Source of the DNA: Poriferisodalis sp965262965 | GTDB taxonomy: Bacteria > Actinomycetota > Acidimicrobiia > Acidimicrobiales > Poriferisodalaceae | Assembly: GCF_965262965.1 (NCBI RefSeq) | Contig: NZ_OZ253573.1 | Location: 1,736,001 to 1,800,000 of the forward strand | Reading direction: 5' to 3' | Length of the DNA: 64,000 bases | In this document: positions 8,818 through 17,227 of the stretch, in pieces | Numbering within the stretch: position 1 is the first letter of the stretch | Layout of the letters: the number at the start of each line of letters is the position of its first letter | Position numbers and translations under genes: made by a program | The notes under the pieces: model-generated | The model's database searches: none | What the model was told of the DNA's origin: nothing | What the model saw: the letters and a program-made list of their open reading frames with translations, nothing else

Positions 8818-10392
8818 CTAGACGCCCAGCTCTTCAAGCATCGGAATGAGGTCGCGGCGCAGCAGCTTGCCGGTGGAGGTGCGTGGCAGCTCGTCCATCA
8901 GGTGGACGAACTCGGGCCGCTTGAACGGGGCCAAGCGCTCGCGCGCGTGCGCGACCAGGTCGTCACCGGTGGCGCCGCTGCCAGGGCGAATGACCGCAGC
9001 GGCGGCGACGCGCTCGCCCCACTCCTCGCTGGGCAGACCCACCACGGCGGCTTCGAGAACGGACGGGTGGTCGTACAAAATTCCCTCGACCTCGTCGGGA
9101 AGCACGTTCTCGCCACCACGGATGATCATGTCGCCGGTGCGGCCAGCCAGGAACAGGTAATCGTCGTCGTCGAGGTAGCCGAGGTCTCCCGTGTGCACCC
9201 AGCCCTCGTCGTCGATGGTCACTCGGGTCTTCTCTTCGTTGCCCCAGTAGCCGTCCATCGCACGGAACGTCTGCAGCTGCACTTCGCCGATCACGCCCGG
9301 TGCAGCCGACTCGCCGCTGTCGGCATCGACAACGCGCACCTGCACGTCCTCGAGCACCTGTCCCACCGACGACAGCCGGCGCAGCTTGCGTTCTTGCTCC
9401 TCGGCTGTCCCGGAGATGCGGTGATCGTCGGGGTCGAGTACCGCCACCGTGGACGTTGTCTCGGTCTGGCCGTAGGCGCCGGCGAACGCCACGTTCGGCG
9501 GGAACATGTCGATCGCCCGGCGGATCACTGAAGGAGGCATGGGCGCCGCGCCATAGGTGACTGCTTCGAGACCGCTGAATGCCTGCGGTGCGAAGTTGGG
9601 CGCCTCGAGCACCCGGGCCAGCATCGTGGGCACCAAGAAGGCGTGCGTCACGGCATGCGCTTGCACGCAATCGATCCACGACGATGCCTCGAACTGCGGC
9701 AGCAACACCACGACGCGCCCGCTGTAGAGCGCATTCAGCATCGAGGTCAGACCCGCGATGTGGTACAGCGGCGCCGCCACGGCCATGCGGCCCATATCCT
9801 CGCCGGTCGCAGCGTCGTTGGTCCCCATGACGTAGCCCGTGATCGCCCCGTTGGTGAGCTTGACGCCCTTGGGCATGGCCGTGGTGCCGCTGGTGTACAG
9901 CAGCGTGCACAGTCCGTCAGTGTCGACGTCTTCGGGAACGGGCAGCTCGAAGGCCTCGTCCCGTGCGGCGGCGTAGGACGCCGGATCATCGAGCACAAGG
10001 ACGTGCTCGAGATCAGCGGGCTTGTTCTGCTCGACGAGATCGCTGTAACGCGATTCGGTGAACAGGACGCTGATACCGCTGTCGCTGAGCAGGTGGGCTG
10101 TCTCTTGCGCGCCAGCGCGGAAGTTCATCGGGACCACCGTTGCACCGACGAATGCGCCGCCGAAGATGGCTTCGACGCACTCGACGCTGTTGGTAGCGAA
10201 TACCCCGACGCGGTCGCCGACACCGACACCGAGCATTGTCAGCATCCCAGCGGTGCGCGCCACGTTGTCGAGCAACGCCTGGTACGTGACCTCGCGTGCA
10301 GTTCCGCCACTGGCTTCAGCTGAGGTATCGACCAGGATGACCTGGTCGCCGGCGATGATCGCCGGCATGAAGAGCAGCATTCCGAGATTCAC
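8818..10392 (-). CDS. Acyl-CoA synthetase / AMP-dependent ligase (ANL superfamily)
   Basis: A 524-residue ligase. Motifs in order: LLYTSGTTAMPKGVKLTNG (phosphate loop, about 165), FAGAYGQTETTSTVAVLD, VHTGDLGYLDDDDYLFLAGR, MIIRGGENVLPDEVE, and the C-terminal catalytic-lysine segment LPRTSTGKLLRRDLI. It activates a carboxylic acid as acyl-AMP and then acyl-CoA; the chain type is not readable. Start GTG 10392 follows an agggggc ribosome site, although an open frame extends to 10812 on the antisense of the next gene. It is probably co-transcribed with the amidohydrolase and CoA-transferase. Confidence 0.93.
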   Translation of the reverse strand: MNLGMLLFMPAIIAGDQVILVDTSAEASGGTAREVTYQALLDNVARTAGMLTMLGVGVGDRVGVFATNSVECVEAIFGGAFVGATVVPMNFRAGAQETAHLLSDSGISVLFTESRYSDLVEQNKPADLEHVLVLDDPASYAAARDEAFELPVPEDVDTDGLCTLLYTSGTTAMPKGVKLTNGAITGYVMGTNDAATGEDMGRMAVAAPLYHIAGLTSMLNALYSGRVVVLLPQFEASSWIDCVQAHAVTHAFLVPTMLARVLEAPNFAPQAFSGLEAVTYGAAPMPPSVIRRAIDMFPPNVAFAGAYGQTETTSTVAVLDPDDHRISGTAEEQERKLRRLSSVGQVLEDVQVRVVDADSGESAAPGVIGEVQLQTFRAMDGYWGNEEKTRVTIDDEGWVHTGDLGYLDDDDYLFLAGRTGDMIIRGGENVLPDEVEGILYDHPSVLEAAVVGLPSEEWGERVAAAAVIRPGSGATGDDLVAHARERLAPFKRPEFVHLMDELPRTSTGKLLRRDLIPMLEELGV

Positions 10393-10547
10393 ATCAGCCC
10401 CCTGTGGCCCGCACGCGCGTAGATAACGGCAGATACTCGCAGGTGTCGTCGCCCCCGCGCCAACCGCGGCGCGCGACACAGCACAGTGTGCCCAGCGCTG
10501 TGCGCGATGACTCGCACGCCTTCGGGTGGGATCCGTACGCTGCGCGT

Positions 10548-11903
10548 ATGAAGCGACTCGCATGCGCCCTGCTGAGTCTCGGCTTGCTCGCAGCCGCGTG
10601 CAGCAGCACCGATGACGCCTCGCCCAACACGGTGACCGACGCAATAGTCCAGGCACCGGCCACCGCAGCCGCGGCTCCAACCAGTGCTGCCGCGCCGGCG
10701 ACCGCCGCGGCGCCGGCTCCCACCACGCGGGCCCCGGCACCGGCGACAACGGCCGCGCCCCCAGATGAGGCCGACGTCGCCGCTGAGGCGGATGGGGCGC
10801 CCGTGGACCCACTCAGCGCAGCCGTGTTGGGCTGGATCGAAGAGACCGGCGCACCCGGAGTCGTGCTTGGCGTCACCCAACGAGGCGCCGAGCCGGTCAC
10901 CTTCGCCTGGGGCGTCAGCGATCTCGCGAGCGGCGCGCCAATGACCGTCGACCACTACGTCCGCATCGGGTCGGTGACCAAGTCGGTCACGGCGGCGGTT
11001 GTTCTGCAGCTCGTCGCCGAAGGACTGGTCGAGCTAGACGCGCCGGTCGCGCGCTACCTGGGCGATGACTGGGCACCGGGATACGAGCACGCTGCGGCGG
11101 TGACCGTGCGGGACCTGCTCGGGCACACCTCAGGCTTCGTGGAGTTCGCCGTCGACCCGAGGTTCTTCCAACTTGCGGCGTCGCGGCTGGATGTGCCGAC
11201 AACGCCCGAGGAGATCCTGGAGTTCGCTGCGGCCTACGGACCAGTGGCCGAGTTGGGCACCGAACGCCACTACAACACCACCGGCTACGTCGCTGCGGGC
11301 TTGCTCATCGAAGCCGTCACCGGCACCACCGCAGCAGATGAGATCCGAACTCGGGTGTTCGATCGGCTTGGTCTGTCGCACACTTATCTGACGCCCAGCG
11401 AGTTCCCGCCTGAGCCGACCGCGAACGGGTACGTCGGCGGCACATTCGCCTACGTGCTGGGCCCGATCCTGGGGCTGACCACTGCCAACCAGATCGAACA
11501 CAGCGGCGCCATCTACGTCGACATCGGCACGATGCCCCAAGAGCTCGCCCGTTCCGCCGGGTGGACCGGCGGGGGCATCGAAGCACGCATCGGCGACGTG
11601 GCGCTGCTGATCCGAGGGCTGTTCGCAGGCGACATCCTCAATGCGAGCCAAGTCGCCCTCATGACGACTGGCCATCCGGATCCCGCCGACAACGACGGCT
11701 TGGGCATCAGCACCGACGAAGTCATGGGCCTGACGGTGCACTCTCACGGGGGCGGCGTTCCGGGTTTCCGCACCATCGCTGCGTACGTGCCCGCGTTTGA
11801 CCTTGGCATCGCCATCACCGCCAACCTGCTCGGCATTGACGGCGAAAACGACGTGGACGAGCTGCTCGTCACACTGGCCCCGATCCTGGCGACCATGGGC
11901 TGA
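10548..11903 (+). CDS. Secreted serine hydrolase lipoprotein (beta-lactamase class C / D-Ala carboxypeptidase family)
   Basis: Begins MKRLACALLSLGLLAAACSS, a lipoprotein signal peptide with lipobox LAAAC, then an Ala/Pro/Thr-rich linker (about 25-85). The hydrolase domain carries the three class C motifs: SVTK (nucleophile Ser and Lys, about 141), YNT (about 242) and HSHGGGVPG (about 398). It should be anchored outside the membrane and cleave a peptide or ester; members range from esterases to DD-peptidases. The start was chosen for the signal peptide; an open frame continues 48 codons upstream. It diverges from the acyl-CoA synthetase gene. Confidence 0.88.
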   Translation: MKRLACALLSLGLLAAACSSTDDASPNTVTDAIVQAPATAAAAPTSAAAPATAAAPAPTTRAPAPATTAAPPDEADVAAEADGAPVDPLSAAVLGWIEETGAPGVVLGVTQRGAEPVTFAWGVSDLASGAPMTVDHYVRIGSVTKSVTAAVVLQLVAEGLVELDAPVARYLGDDWAPGYEHAAAVTVRDLLGHTSGFVEFAVDPRFFQLAASRLDVPTTPEEILEFAAAYGPVAELGTERHYNTTGYVAAGLLIEAVTGTTAADEIRTRVFDRLGLSHTYLTPSEFPPEPTANGYVGGTFAYVLGPILGLTTANQIEHSGAIYVDIGTMPQELARSAGWTGGGIEARIGDVALLIRGLFAGDILNASQVALMTTGHPDPADNDGLGISTDEVMGLTVHSHGGGVPGFRTIAAYVPAFDLGIAITANLLGIDGENDVDELLVTLAPILATMG

Positions 11904-11985
11904 CCGGCGCTCGGGTGACTCGAAGCCGGCGGCGATGAAGCCCGAATCGCCCCGTTGCCCGCGGCACTGCAAGCTTCGGCGCTGC

Positions 11986-12806
11986 TCAGCCCCATACGGC
12001 TTCGTAGAGGCGCAGCCAATTGAGGCCCAGGATCGCCTTTGTCTGCTCCGCTGAGTAGCCGCGGCGCAGCAGTCCACGAGTCAGATTTGGCAGAGTTCGC
12101 GGGGTCTCGATGCCCTCCGGGTACCGATGCGGCGGCGCAGGGTAGTCAGAACCCGCCCATCTTCCTGCCGCCTTCTCGCGCTCATAGTTGCTCAGCGCTT
12201 GCGCATCATCTGCGACCAAGTGCTGGCCGAGGTAATAGTCAATGCCCAGCCCGACGTGGTCGATTCCGGCGACGGACACAAAGTGATCGACGTGGCGTGC
12301 CCAGTATGAGCGCAGTCGACGATGACCTGTGCCTCGTTGCAGCGTTTCACCAGTTCCCGACCGAACGGCTTGAGGCCGCCGTCGGGCACCTGTGCACCGA
12401 AACCGGCTGCGTCTTCTACGTTGTAGCAGAGCTGCATGATGCCGACGCCGAGCTGGCTGAAGGCGTCGATGTGCCGAAGCTCGGACTCAATGGGATCGGT
12501 GCCTTGGAAGTGGAAGACCACCCCTGTGCGATTCGCCTGCTTGGCGGCGCGCACCTCGGCAGCGTTGCTGACCAGCGTGAGATCCTGCCGGTCCCGCATG
12601 AATTCGAGCCAATACGCGATCAATCCGAACGACTGCATCGCCGTTCCAGTGGCACCCACCGTCGGCGTCACGATGTTCACCCCACCTTCGATGTACCAAT
12701 CGACATAGTGGGGCCTGACCAACAGGGGACATGTGCCGTCGACCACCAACGCTGCGTCATGCAACGCTGCGGCATCGTTGAGCCCACCTTCGTCACTTGA
12801 GTCCAT
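11986..12806 (-). pseudogene. Membrane dipeptidase (peptidase M19) with internal deletion and frameshift
   Basis: The 5' part from ATG 12806 reads as an M19 renal-dipeptidase-type protein (HDAALVVDGTC, FHFQGTDPIESELRHIDAF, VIVDCAHTG). At about 12295 the reading passes into another frame, where the C-terminal M19 sequence resumes (HFVSVAGIDHVGLGIDY, NLTRGLLRRGYSAEQTKAIL, GLNWLRLYEAVWG). The stretch normally lying between the Asp-Ser/Cys-His-Thr motif and the IDHVG motif is missing, so roughly 70-90 codons have been lost with a frame change. Neither half is complete and no full enzyme can be made. Confidence 0.85.
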
Positions 12807-12989
12807 GGCATCCTCGTCCCCGAAGAAATGACCATACGGCAGACAGTGGGCTCGGATGCTCAGGTCGCCAACCTCGATGTCGCTCGTCACGCTGGCCCAG
12901 ATCCTGGCCACGATGGGTTGACCGGCCGGCCAGCGAATCTGGGTAATCGGCCATACTTGCCCCGTCGGGACTGGCCTTCGTGGCCGGAA

Positions 12990-15668
12990 ATGGGGGCAGC
13001 GGTGAGCCAATTGTTGGCAGGCATCCGGGTAGTAGAACTGGCGACAGGAATCTCGGGTCCGTACCTGGGCAAGCTTTTTGCCGACCACGGCGCCGACGTC
13101 ATCAAGGTGGAGCCGTCCGGTGGTGATCCGGCGCGGCGCCACGGTCCGTGGGGCGCTTCGGGGACGCCGTCAGGGGCCGACAGCCTGGAGCGCTCGCCGC
13201 TCTTCCTGCACCTGAACACCAACAAGCGCAGCGTCATCGCCGACCTCGGCACGCCGTCGCCGAGCGCCGACGACGTCGATTTCGTTCGGACGCTCGTGGC
13301 GGAATCCGACATTGTGATCGAGTCGTTTGCACCTGGACATCTCGATGGCATCGGGCTCGGCTACAAGACGATGTGCCGATTGCGCCCTGGCATCGTGCTG
13401 ACCTCGATCACGCCGTTCGGCCAGACGGGTCCGTACGTGGAGGCCGGCTATCAGGGCAGCGACATCGTCACCTACGCCATGGGCGGGCCGATGTGGGGCA
13501 CCGGCATCGACGAGCGCGAGCCGGTGAAGCTGAGCGGTGATGTGACCTCGTATCAGGTCGGCAATCTGGCAGCAGTGCCAACGCTGGCTGCGTACCTCAT
13601 CAGCCGACGCAGCGGACGGCCTGCACATGTGGACGTGTCAGCCTTCGAGGCACAAGCGGGCACAATCGACCGGCGCAGTTCGTACCTCATCTACCAGGCG
13701 TACACCGGTGCCGATGTGGCACGCGAGCCCCGTCAGCCTCAGCGGGCGTCGCCCGTCGGCTTCTACCCCGTGACGGATGGCTGGGCGCTCGTGTTCACCC
13801 TCCCCACGTGGGCACCCCGGATGGTGCAGACGCTGGCTGCGGCCGGACTGGGGCTGGGCGATGGCGAGCAAGGCAGTTCGCTGGCGGAACGATTCGCGAA
13901 TCCCGGCTGGGTCTTCGATCCCGACCTGCCCGACATGGTCGAGACCGCCTTGTATCCGTGGCTGTTCAGCCATTCCAAGGCGAGCGTGGCGGCGGCGGCG
14001 CAAGTCCACAAGTGGGCGGTGACGCCGCTGAACGCGCCAGTCGATGTACTCGACGACGAGCATTTCGTCTCCCGCGGTGCGTTCGTCGAAGTCGAGCACG
14101 CTGTTGCTGGGACCGTCACCCAGCTCACAGCACCGTTCCGTATGCACGAAGGTTCGGATTCGCTTTCGGATGGCTCGCCCGATGTACCAACCGCGGCACC
14201 GTTGCTCGGCGAGCACGACGCTGAAGTACGTGCCCGCGTCACTGAAGGCCCCGCTGACGGTGCTCCTGCACGCTCGGATCACCCTGATGGTCTGGTCCGT
14301 CGCGAGCCACCCGGCCTTCCGCTCGACGGCATCCGAGTTCTGGACCTCACGGTGGTGTGGGCAGGCCCCGGCTGCACGATGTACCTGTCCGACCTCGGCG
14401 CGGAGGTGATCCGGGTCGACAACCCGTTCGTCTTCCCGACCGCCACGCGGGGCCTGATGGCGCGTCCGCCTGCCGAGATTGTGCAGGAACTGGGGCCGCT
14501 GTCCGGCTACCCCGACAACGATCCGGGACCGCGGCCGTGGAACCGTCAGAACATGTTCAGCTCACACGGCCGGGGCAAGCTGAGCTGCACGCTGGACCCG
14601 CGCACCGAGTTGGGCTGCGAGACGTTGCGGCGGCTGCTGGATCACGTCGACGTGATCGTGGAGAACAACTCCATCGGCGTGCTGGCGAAGCTGGGCATGG
14701 ACTGGGAGACGGTCCACGCAGCAAACCCGCGGACGATCATGGCGCGGATGCCGCCCATGGGCCTCGACGGTCCGTCGGCCGATTGGCTGGGATTCGGCGC
14801 CAATTTCGAGGCGATGTGCGGGCTGACCGGGCTGCGCGGCTACGCCGACGACGACCCCACGAGCCTGACGTCGGTTTTCCACATGGATCCCGCCAGCGCT
14901 GCAACGGCTGCTTTCGCTGTGCTGGCAGTGCTGGCCCGACGGGACGGCGCCGACAAGGAAGGCGGAACAGGCGTCGGCGAACTCATCGAGTTCTCCCAAT
15001 CGGAAAACGTGATGCAGCACATCGGCGAGTACTTCATCGACGCTGCGGCCAACGGAACCCGTCATCAGCCGCTCGGCAACCGGTCCGTCGCACGTGCACC
15101 CCAGGGTTGCTACCGCTGCGCTGTGGACCCCGCCCGTCCGGACCAGGACGATGAGTGGGCAGTCATCGCATGCGAGAACGACGCCGACTGGCAGGCGCTC
15201 GCCGATCTGCTCGACCGGCACCGACCGGACGGCGCACTGGCGCTTGGAGACGATGAGCGGTTCGCGACACTCGATGGCCGCATCGCGCACCACGACGAGA
15301 TCGACGATCGCATCAGCGCCTGGACGCAGCAGCTCACCTCTGCTGAGGTATTTCGTCAGTGCCAGCAGGCGGGGGTGCCGGCTGGGCCGGTGCTGCGAGA
15401 GTCGCAATTGCGGGCCGATCCGCAGATGGCGGACCGCTGCTGGTTCCGCCAGAACGGTTCGGTCGAGCAGGGCTGGCACAGCTTTCCGGGGCGGCAGTGG
15501 GGCTGGGACGGCCCTGAGATGCCGTGGAGGCCGATCGGCATCCTGGGCGACGCCAACGAGTACGTCTTCCGGCACATCCTGAGCCTCGACGACGCCGAGT
15601 GGCAGGCGCTCTGCGACGAAGGCCACATCAGCCGCGACTACCTGCAGCCCGACGGCACCCCGCTGTAG
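12990..15668 (+). CDS. Double-length CaiB/BaiF CoA-transferase (two fused family III domains)
   Basis: About 892 residues with two complete N-terminal signatures. The first is LLAGIRVVELATGISGPYLG with GADVIKVEPSGGDPAR; the second, near codon 442 (about 14315), is LPLDGIRVLDLTVVWAGPGC with LGAEVIRVDNP. Family III enzymes are interlocked homodimers, so the fusion may form a pseudo-heterodimer in one chain. At the position of the usual catalytic Asp both halves carry Glu (SAFEAQ and SQSENV). Start options are ATG 12990 and GTG 13002, the latter with a nearby ggggg ribosome site. Acyl-CoA metabolism is likely; the substrate is unknown. Confidence 0.9.
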   Translation: MGAAVSQLLAGIRVVELATGISGPYLGKLFADHGADVIKVEPSGGDPARRHGPWGASGTPSGADSLERSPLFLHLNTNKRSVIADLGTPSPSADDVDFVRTLVAESDIVIESFAPGHLDGIGLGYKTMCRLRPGIVLTSITPFGQTGPYVEAGYQGSDIVTYAMGGPMWGTGIDEREPVKLSGDVTSYQVGNLAAVPTLAAYLISRRSGRPAHVDVSAFEAQAGTIDRRSSYLIYQAYTGADVAREPRQPQRASPVGFYPVTDGWALVFTLPTWAPRMVQTLAAAGLGLGDGEQGSSLAERFANPGWVFDPDLPDMVETALYPWLFSHSKASVAAAAQVHKWAVTPLNAPVDVLDDEHFVSRGAFVEVEHAVAGTVTQLTAPFRMHEGSDSLSDGSPDVPTAAPLLGEHDAEVRARVTEGPADGAPARSDHPDGLVRREPPGLPLDGIRVLDLTVVWAGPGCTMYLSDLGAEVIRVDNPFVFPTATRGLMARPPAEIVQELGPLSGYPDNDPGPRPWNRQNMFSSHGRGKLSCTLDPRTELGCETLRRLLDHVDVIVENNSIGVLAKLGMDWETVHAANPRTIMARMPPMGLDGPSADWLGFGANFEAMCGLTGLRGYADDDPTSLTSVFHMDPASAATAAFAVLAVLARRDGADKEGGTGVGELIEFSQSENVMQHIGEYFIDAAANGTRHQPLGNRSVARAPQGCYRCAVDPARPDQDDEWAVIACENDADWQALADLLDRHRPDGALALGDDERFATLDGRIAHHDEIDDRISAWTQQLTSAEVFRQCQQAGVPAGPVLRESQLRADPQMADRCWFRQNGSVEQGWHSFPGRQWGWDGPEMPWRPIGILGDANEYVFRHILSLDDAEWQALCDEGHISRDYLQPDGTPL

Positions 15669-15722
15669 CGCAGCGCCAACATTTGTGCCCCGCTTACCCC
15701 AGCCAGCCATGGAGGTTGCTTG

Positions 15723-16013
15723 TCAGACGAGTTGGCGTGCAGTCGGCAGAGCTTTCACTGTCTCGCCGATCTCCTGGCCGGCAACCGCCAGATCGAACTG
15801 CGTTTGCAGGTTCATCCAAAACTGAGACTCCACGCCGAACCAGTGCCCAAGGCGCAATGCGGTGTCCCCGGTGATCGACCTCTTGCCAGCGATGATCTGA
15901 GACACGCGATTGGGCGGCACGGAAATCTGGCGAGCGAACTCAGTGGGCGTGATCCCAAACTCCTCCAACTCGCTCTTGAGCACCTCTCCTGGGTGAACGA
16001 CTCGTCGCAACAT
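15723..16013 (-). CDS. higA: HigA-family XRE antitoxin
   Basis: A 96-residue protein with VHPGEVLKSELEEFGITPTE and FARQISVPPNRVSQIIAGKR, the HigA-type helix-turn-helix, followed by TGDTALRLGHWFGVESQFW. It would bind HigB and repress the operon at the palindrome at 16333-16351. The toxin gene comes first (16032-16313) and is separated by 18 bases, the reversed order typical of higBA. Confidence 0.93.
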   Translation of the reverse strand: MLRRVVHPGEVLKSELEEFGITPTEFARQISVPPNRVSQIIAGKRSITGDTALRLGHWFGVESQFWMNLQTQFDLAVAGQEIGETVKALPTARQLV

Positions 16014-16031
16014 CTCCGAACCTCCCTTTTT

Positions 16032-16313
16032 CTAGTGAGAGTCCACGATCTCGACATCGCCGGGCCCCTGCCCTTCCGCCCAAACGAAGCAGACCCGCCA
16101 CCGCCGGTTGACCCGGATGGAGTGCCGACCCCTTCTGTCGCCCTTGAGGGCTTCGAGTCGGTTGCTCGGCAACGCTCTCAGAGTTTCCAGCGAGGGTGCC
16201 GCATTCAGAATCGCCAGCCTCTTCGCTGCCTGCTGTTCGAATCCCTGAAACGCTGGAACAAACACCCCATTGGCAAACATCTCAGTCCTCTTGTCCTTGT
16301 AGCCGAGGATCAC
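16032..16313 (-). CDS. higB: HigB-family mRNA interferase toxin
   Basis: A 93-residue RelE-fold protein with GYKDKRTEMFANG at the N-terminus and the HigB core NRLEALKGDRRGRHSIRVN then RRWRVCFVWAEG, ending DVEIVDSH. HigB toxins cut ribosome-bound mRNA. It begins with GTG 16313 and is the promoter-proximal gene of a complete higBA pair. Confidence 0.92.
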   Translation of the reverse strand: MILGYKDKRTEMFANGVFVPAFQGFEQQAAKRLAILNAAPSLETLRALPSNRLEALKGDRRGRHSIRVNRRWRVCFVWAEGQGPGDVEIVDSH

Positions 16314-16332
16314 TGTTCCGCATCCTGCCAGT

Positions 16333-16351
16333 ATTGACGGCGTACGTCAAT
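16333..16351. promoter_or_regulatory. Palindrome upstream of higBA, probable HigA operator
   Basis: A perfect inverted repeat, attgacg-5 bases-cgtcaat, 20 bases before the higB start. Position and symmetry fit an autoregulatory HigA site; the ttgac half could also be part of the promoter -35 element. Confidence 0.6.
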
Positions 16352-16502
16352 CGTACACCTCGCGAACGGCGCCGGAGCGAAAGTCGGCCTTGAGGTGCGC
16401 TTTCCGATTCGTCAGACGCTGTGGTCGACCACCATGACCAGCGACCGATGCTGAGCTGGACAGCCAGGGACGCGAGTCGCACGCCACGGGTAGATTGCGC
16501 CC

Positions 16503-17168
16503 ATGGCAACTGACACGGGCACTGACGCGGCCAACGACATCGAGTTCTGGGTGGACCCCATCTGACCTTGGTGCTGGGTGACGGCCAGGTGGGTCGTCGA
16601 CGAAGTCGCCTCCAAGCGCAACCTGAACGTGAAATGGCAGCCGATCAGCCTGCTCTTCAAGAACAATCCGCCCACTGACAGTCCGTACTACGACGCGGTC
16701 GTGGGCACCCACGGGCATCTGCGGGTGATGGAGTCGATCCGCGCCGCGGAGGGCGACGACGCCGTGTTCGGCGTCTACTGGGATTTTGCGAGCCGCATCC
16801 ACCACGACGGTGACCGCGATTTCGACATCGCGAAGGCGCTCGAAGAGCTGGGGTTCGATCCGGAGCACGCGAAGGCCGCGACGGACGAGTCGTGGGACGC
16901 CGAAATCCGCTCACGCATGGACGAAGGGTTGGCGCTCGTCGGCACCGATGTCGGCACGCCGATCATCGCTCTGGACCGCAGCGACGGCGAGCGCGTCGGC
17001 ATCTTCGGCCCGGTGATCACGCGGGCGCCCAAGGGCGAAGACGCCCTGAAGCTGTGGGACGGCATGATCGCCATGATGGACGTGGACGGCTTCTGGGAGC
17101 TGAAGAAGACGCGCACCGAGCGCCCCGAATTCGGCGACCGTCCGGTCACCGTCCCACCGGTCGGCTGA
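16503..17168 (+). CDS. Mycothiol-dependent nitroreductase/DsbA-like oxidoreductase with in-frame TGA at the catalytic Cys (candidate selenoprotein)
   Basis: From ATG 16503, codons 1-20 end in FWVDPI, codon 21 is TGA (16563-16565), and the frame continues PWCWVTARWVVDEVA to a stop at 17168. In the actinobacterial Rv2466c family this place reads DPLCPWCW, whose first Cys is the catalytic thiol, so TGA stands exactly where Cys belongs and gives U-P-W-C. The rest matches the family over its whole length (VGTHGHLRVM, AKAATDESWD, VGTDVGTPIIAL, GVITR-like FGPVITRAPKGE, FWELKKTRTERPEF). Total 221 residues including Sec, the family size. A hairpin follows at 16580-16598. A nonsense mutation is the alternative. 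It is probably co-transcribed with the amidohydrolase 59 bases downstream. Confidence 0.75.
16580..16598 (+). promoter_or_regulatory. Hairpin 14 bases after the in-frame TGA, SECIS-like
   Basis: RNA gacggcc-AGGUG-gggucguc folds into seven consecutive pairs (one G-U) with a five-base loop at 16587-16591. The loop starts 22 bases after the TGA and has G at its second position. Known bacterial SECIS elements have an apical loop with G in its first two bases, 16 to 37 bases after the UGA, so this fits. It overlaps coding sequence, as bacterial SECIS elements do. Confidence 0.6.
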
Positions 17169-17227
17169 GCGCGCGGCGGCGCACCCGCGCACCGCGGTAA
17201 CACAGCAACAACCAACGGAGTAGCGCG

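Noticed and set aside
11130..12077. Minus-strand open frame of 315 codons
   Set aside because: Antisense to the serine hydrolase lipoprotein, which carries a signal peptide and all three catalytic motifs; no recognisable domain in the shadow.
14562..15710. Minus-strand open frame of 382 codons
   Set aside because: Antisense to the second domain of the fused CoA-transferase; no motif.
16578..17168. A shorter DsbA-like protein starting after the TGA
   Set aside because: Such a start would remove the U-P-W-C motif and leave no ribosome site; the homologous region extends upstream to ATG 16503.
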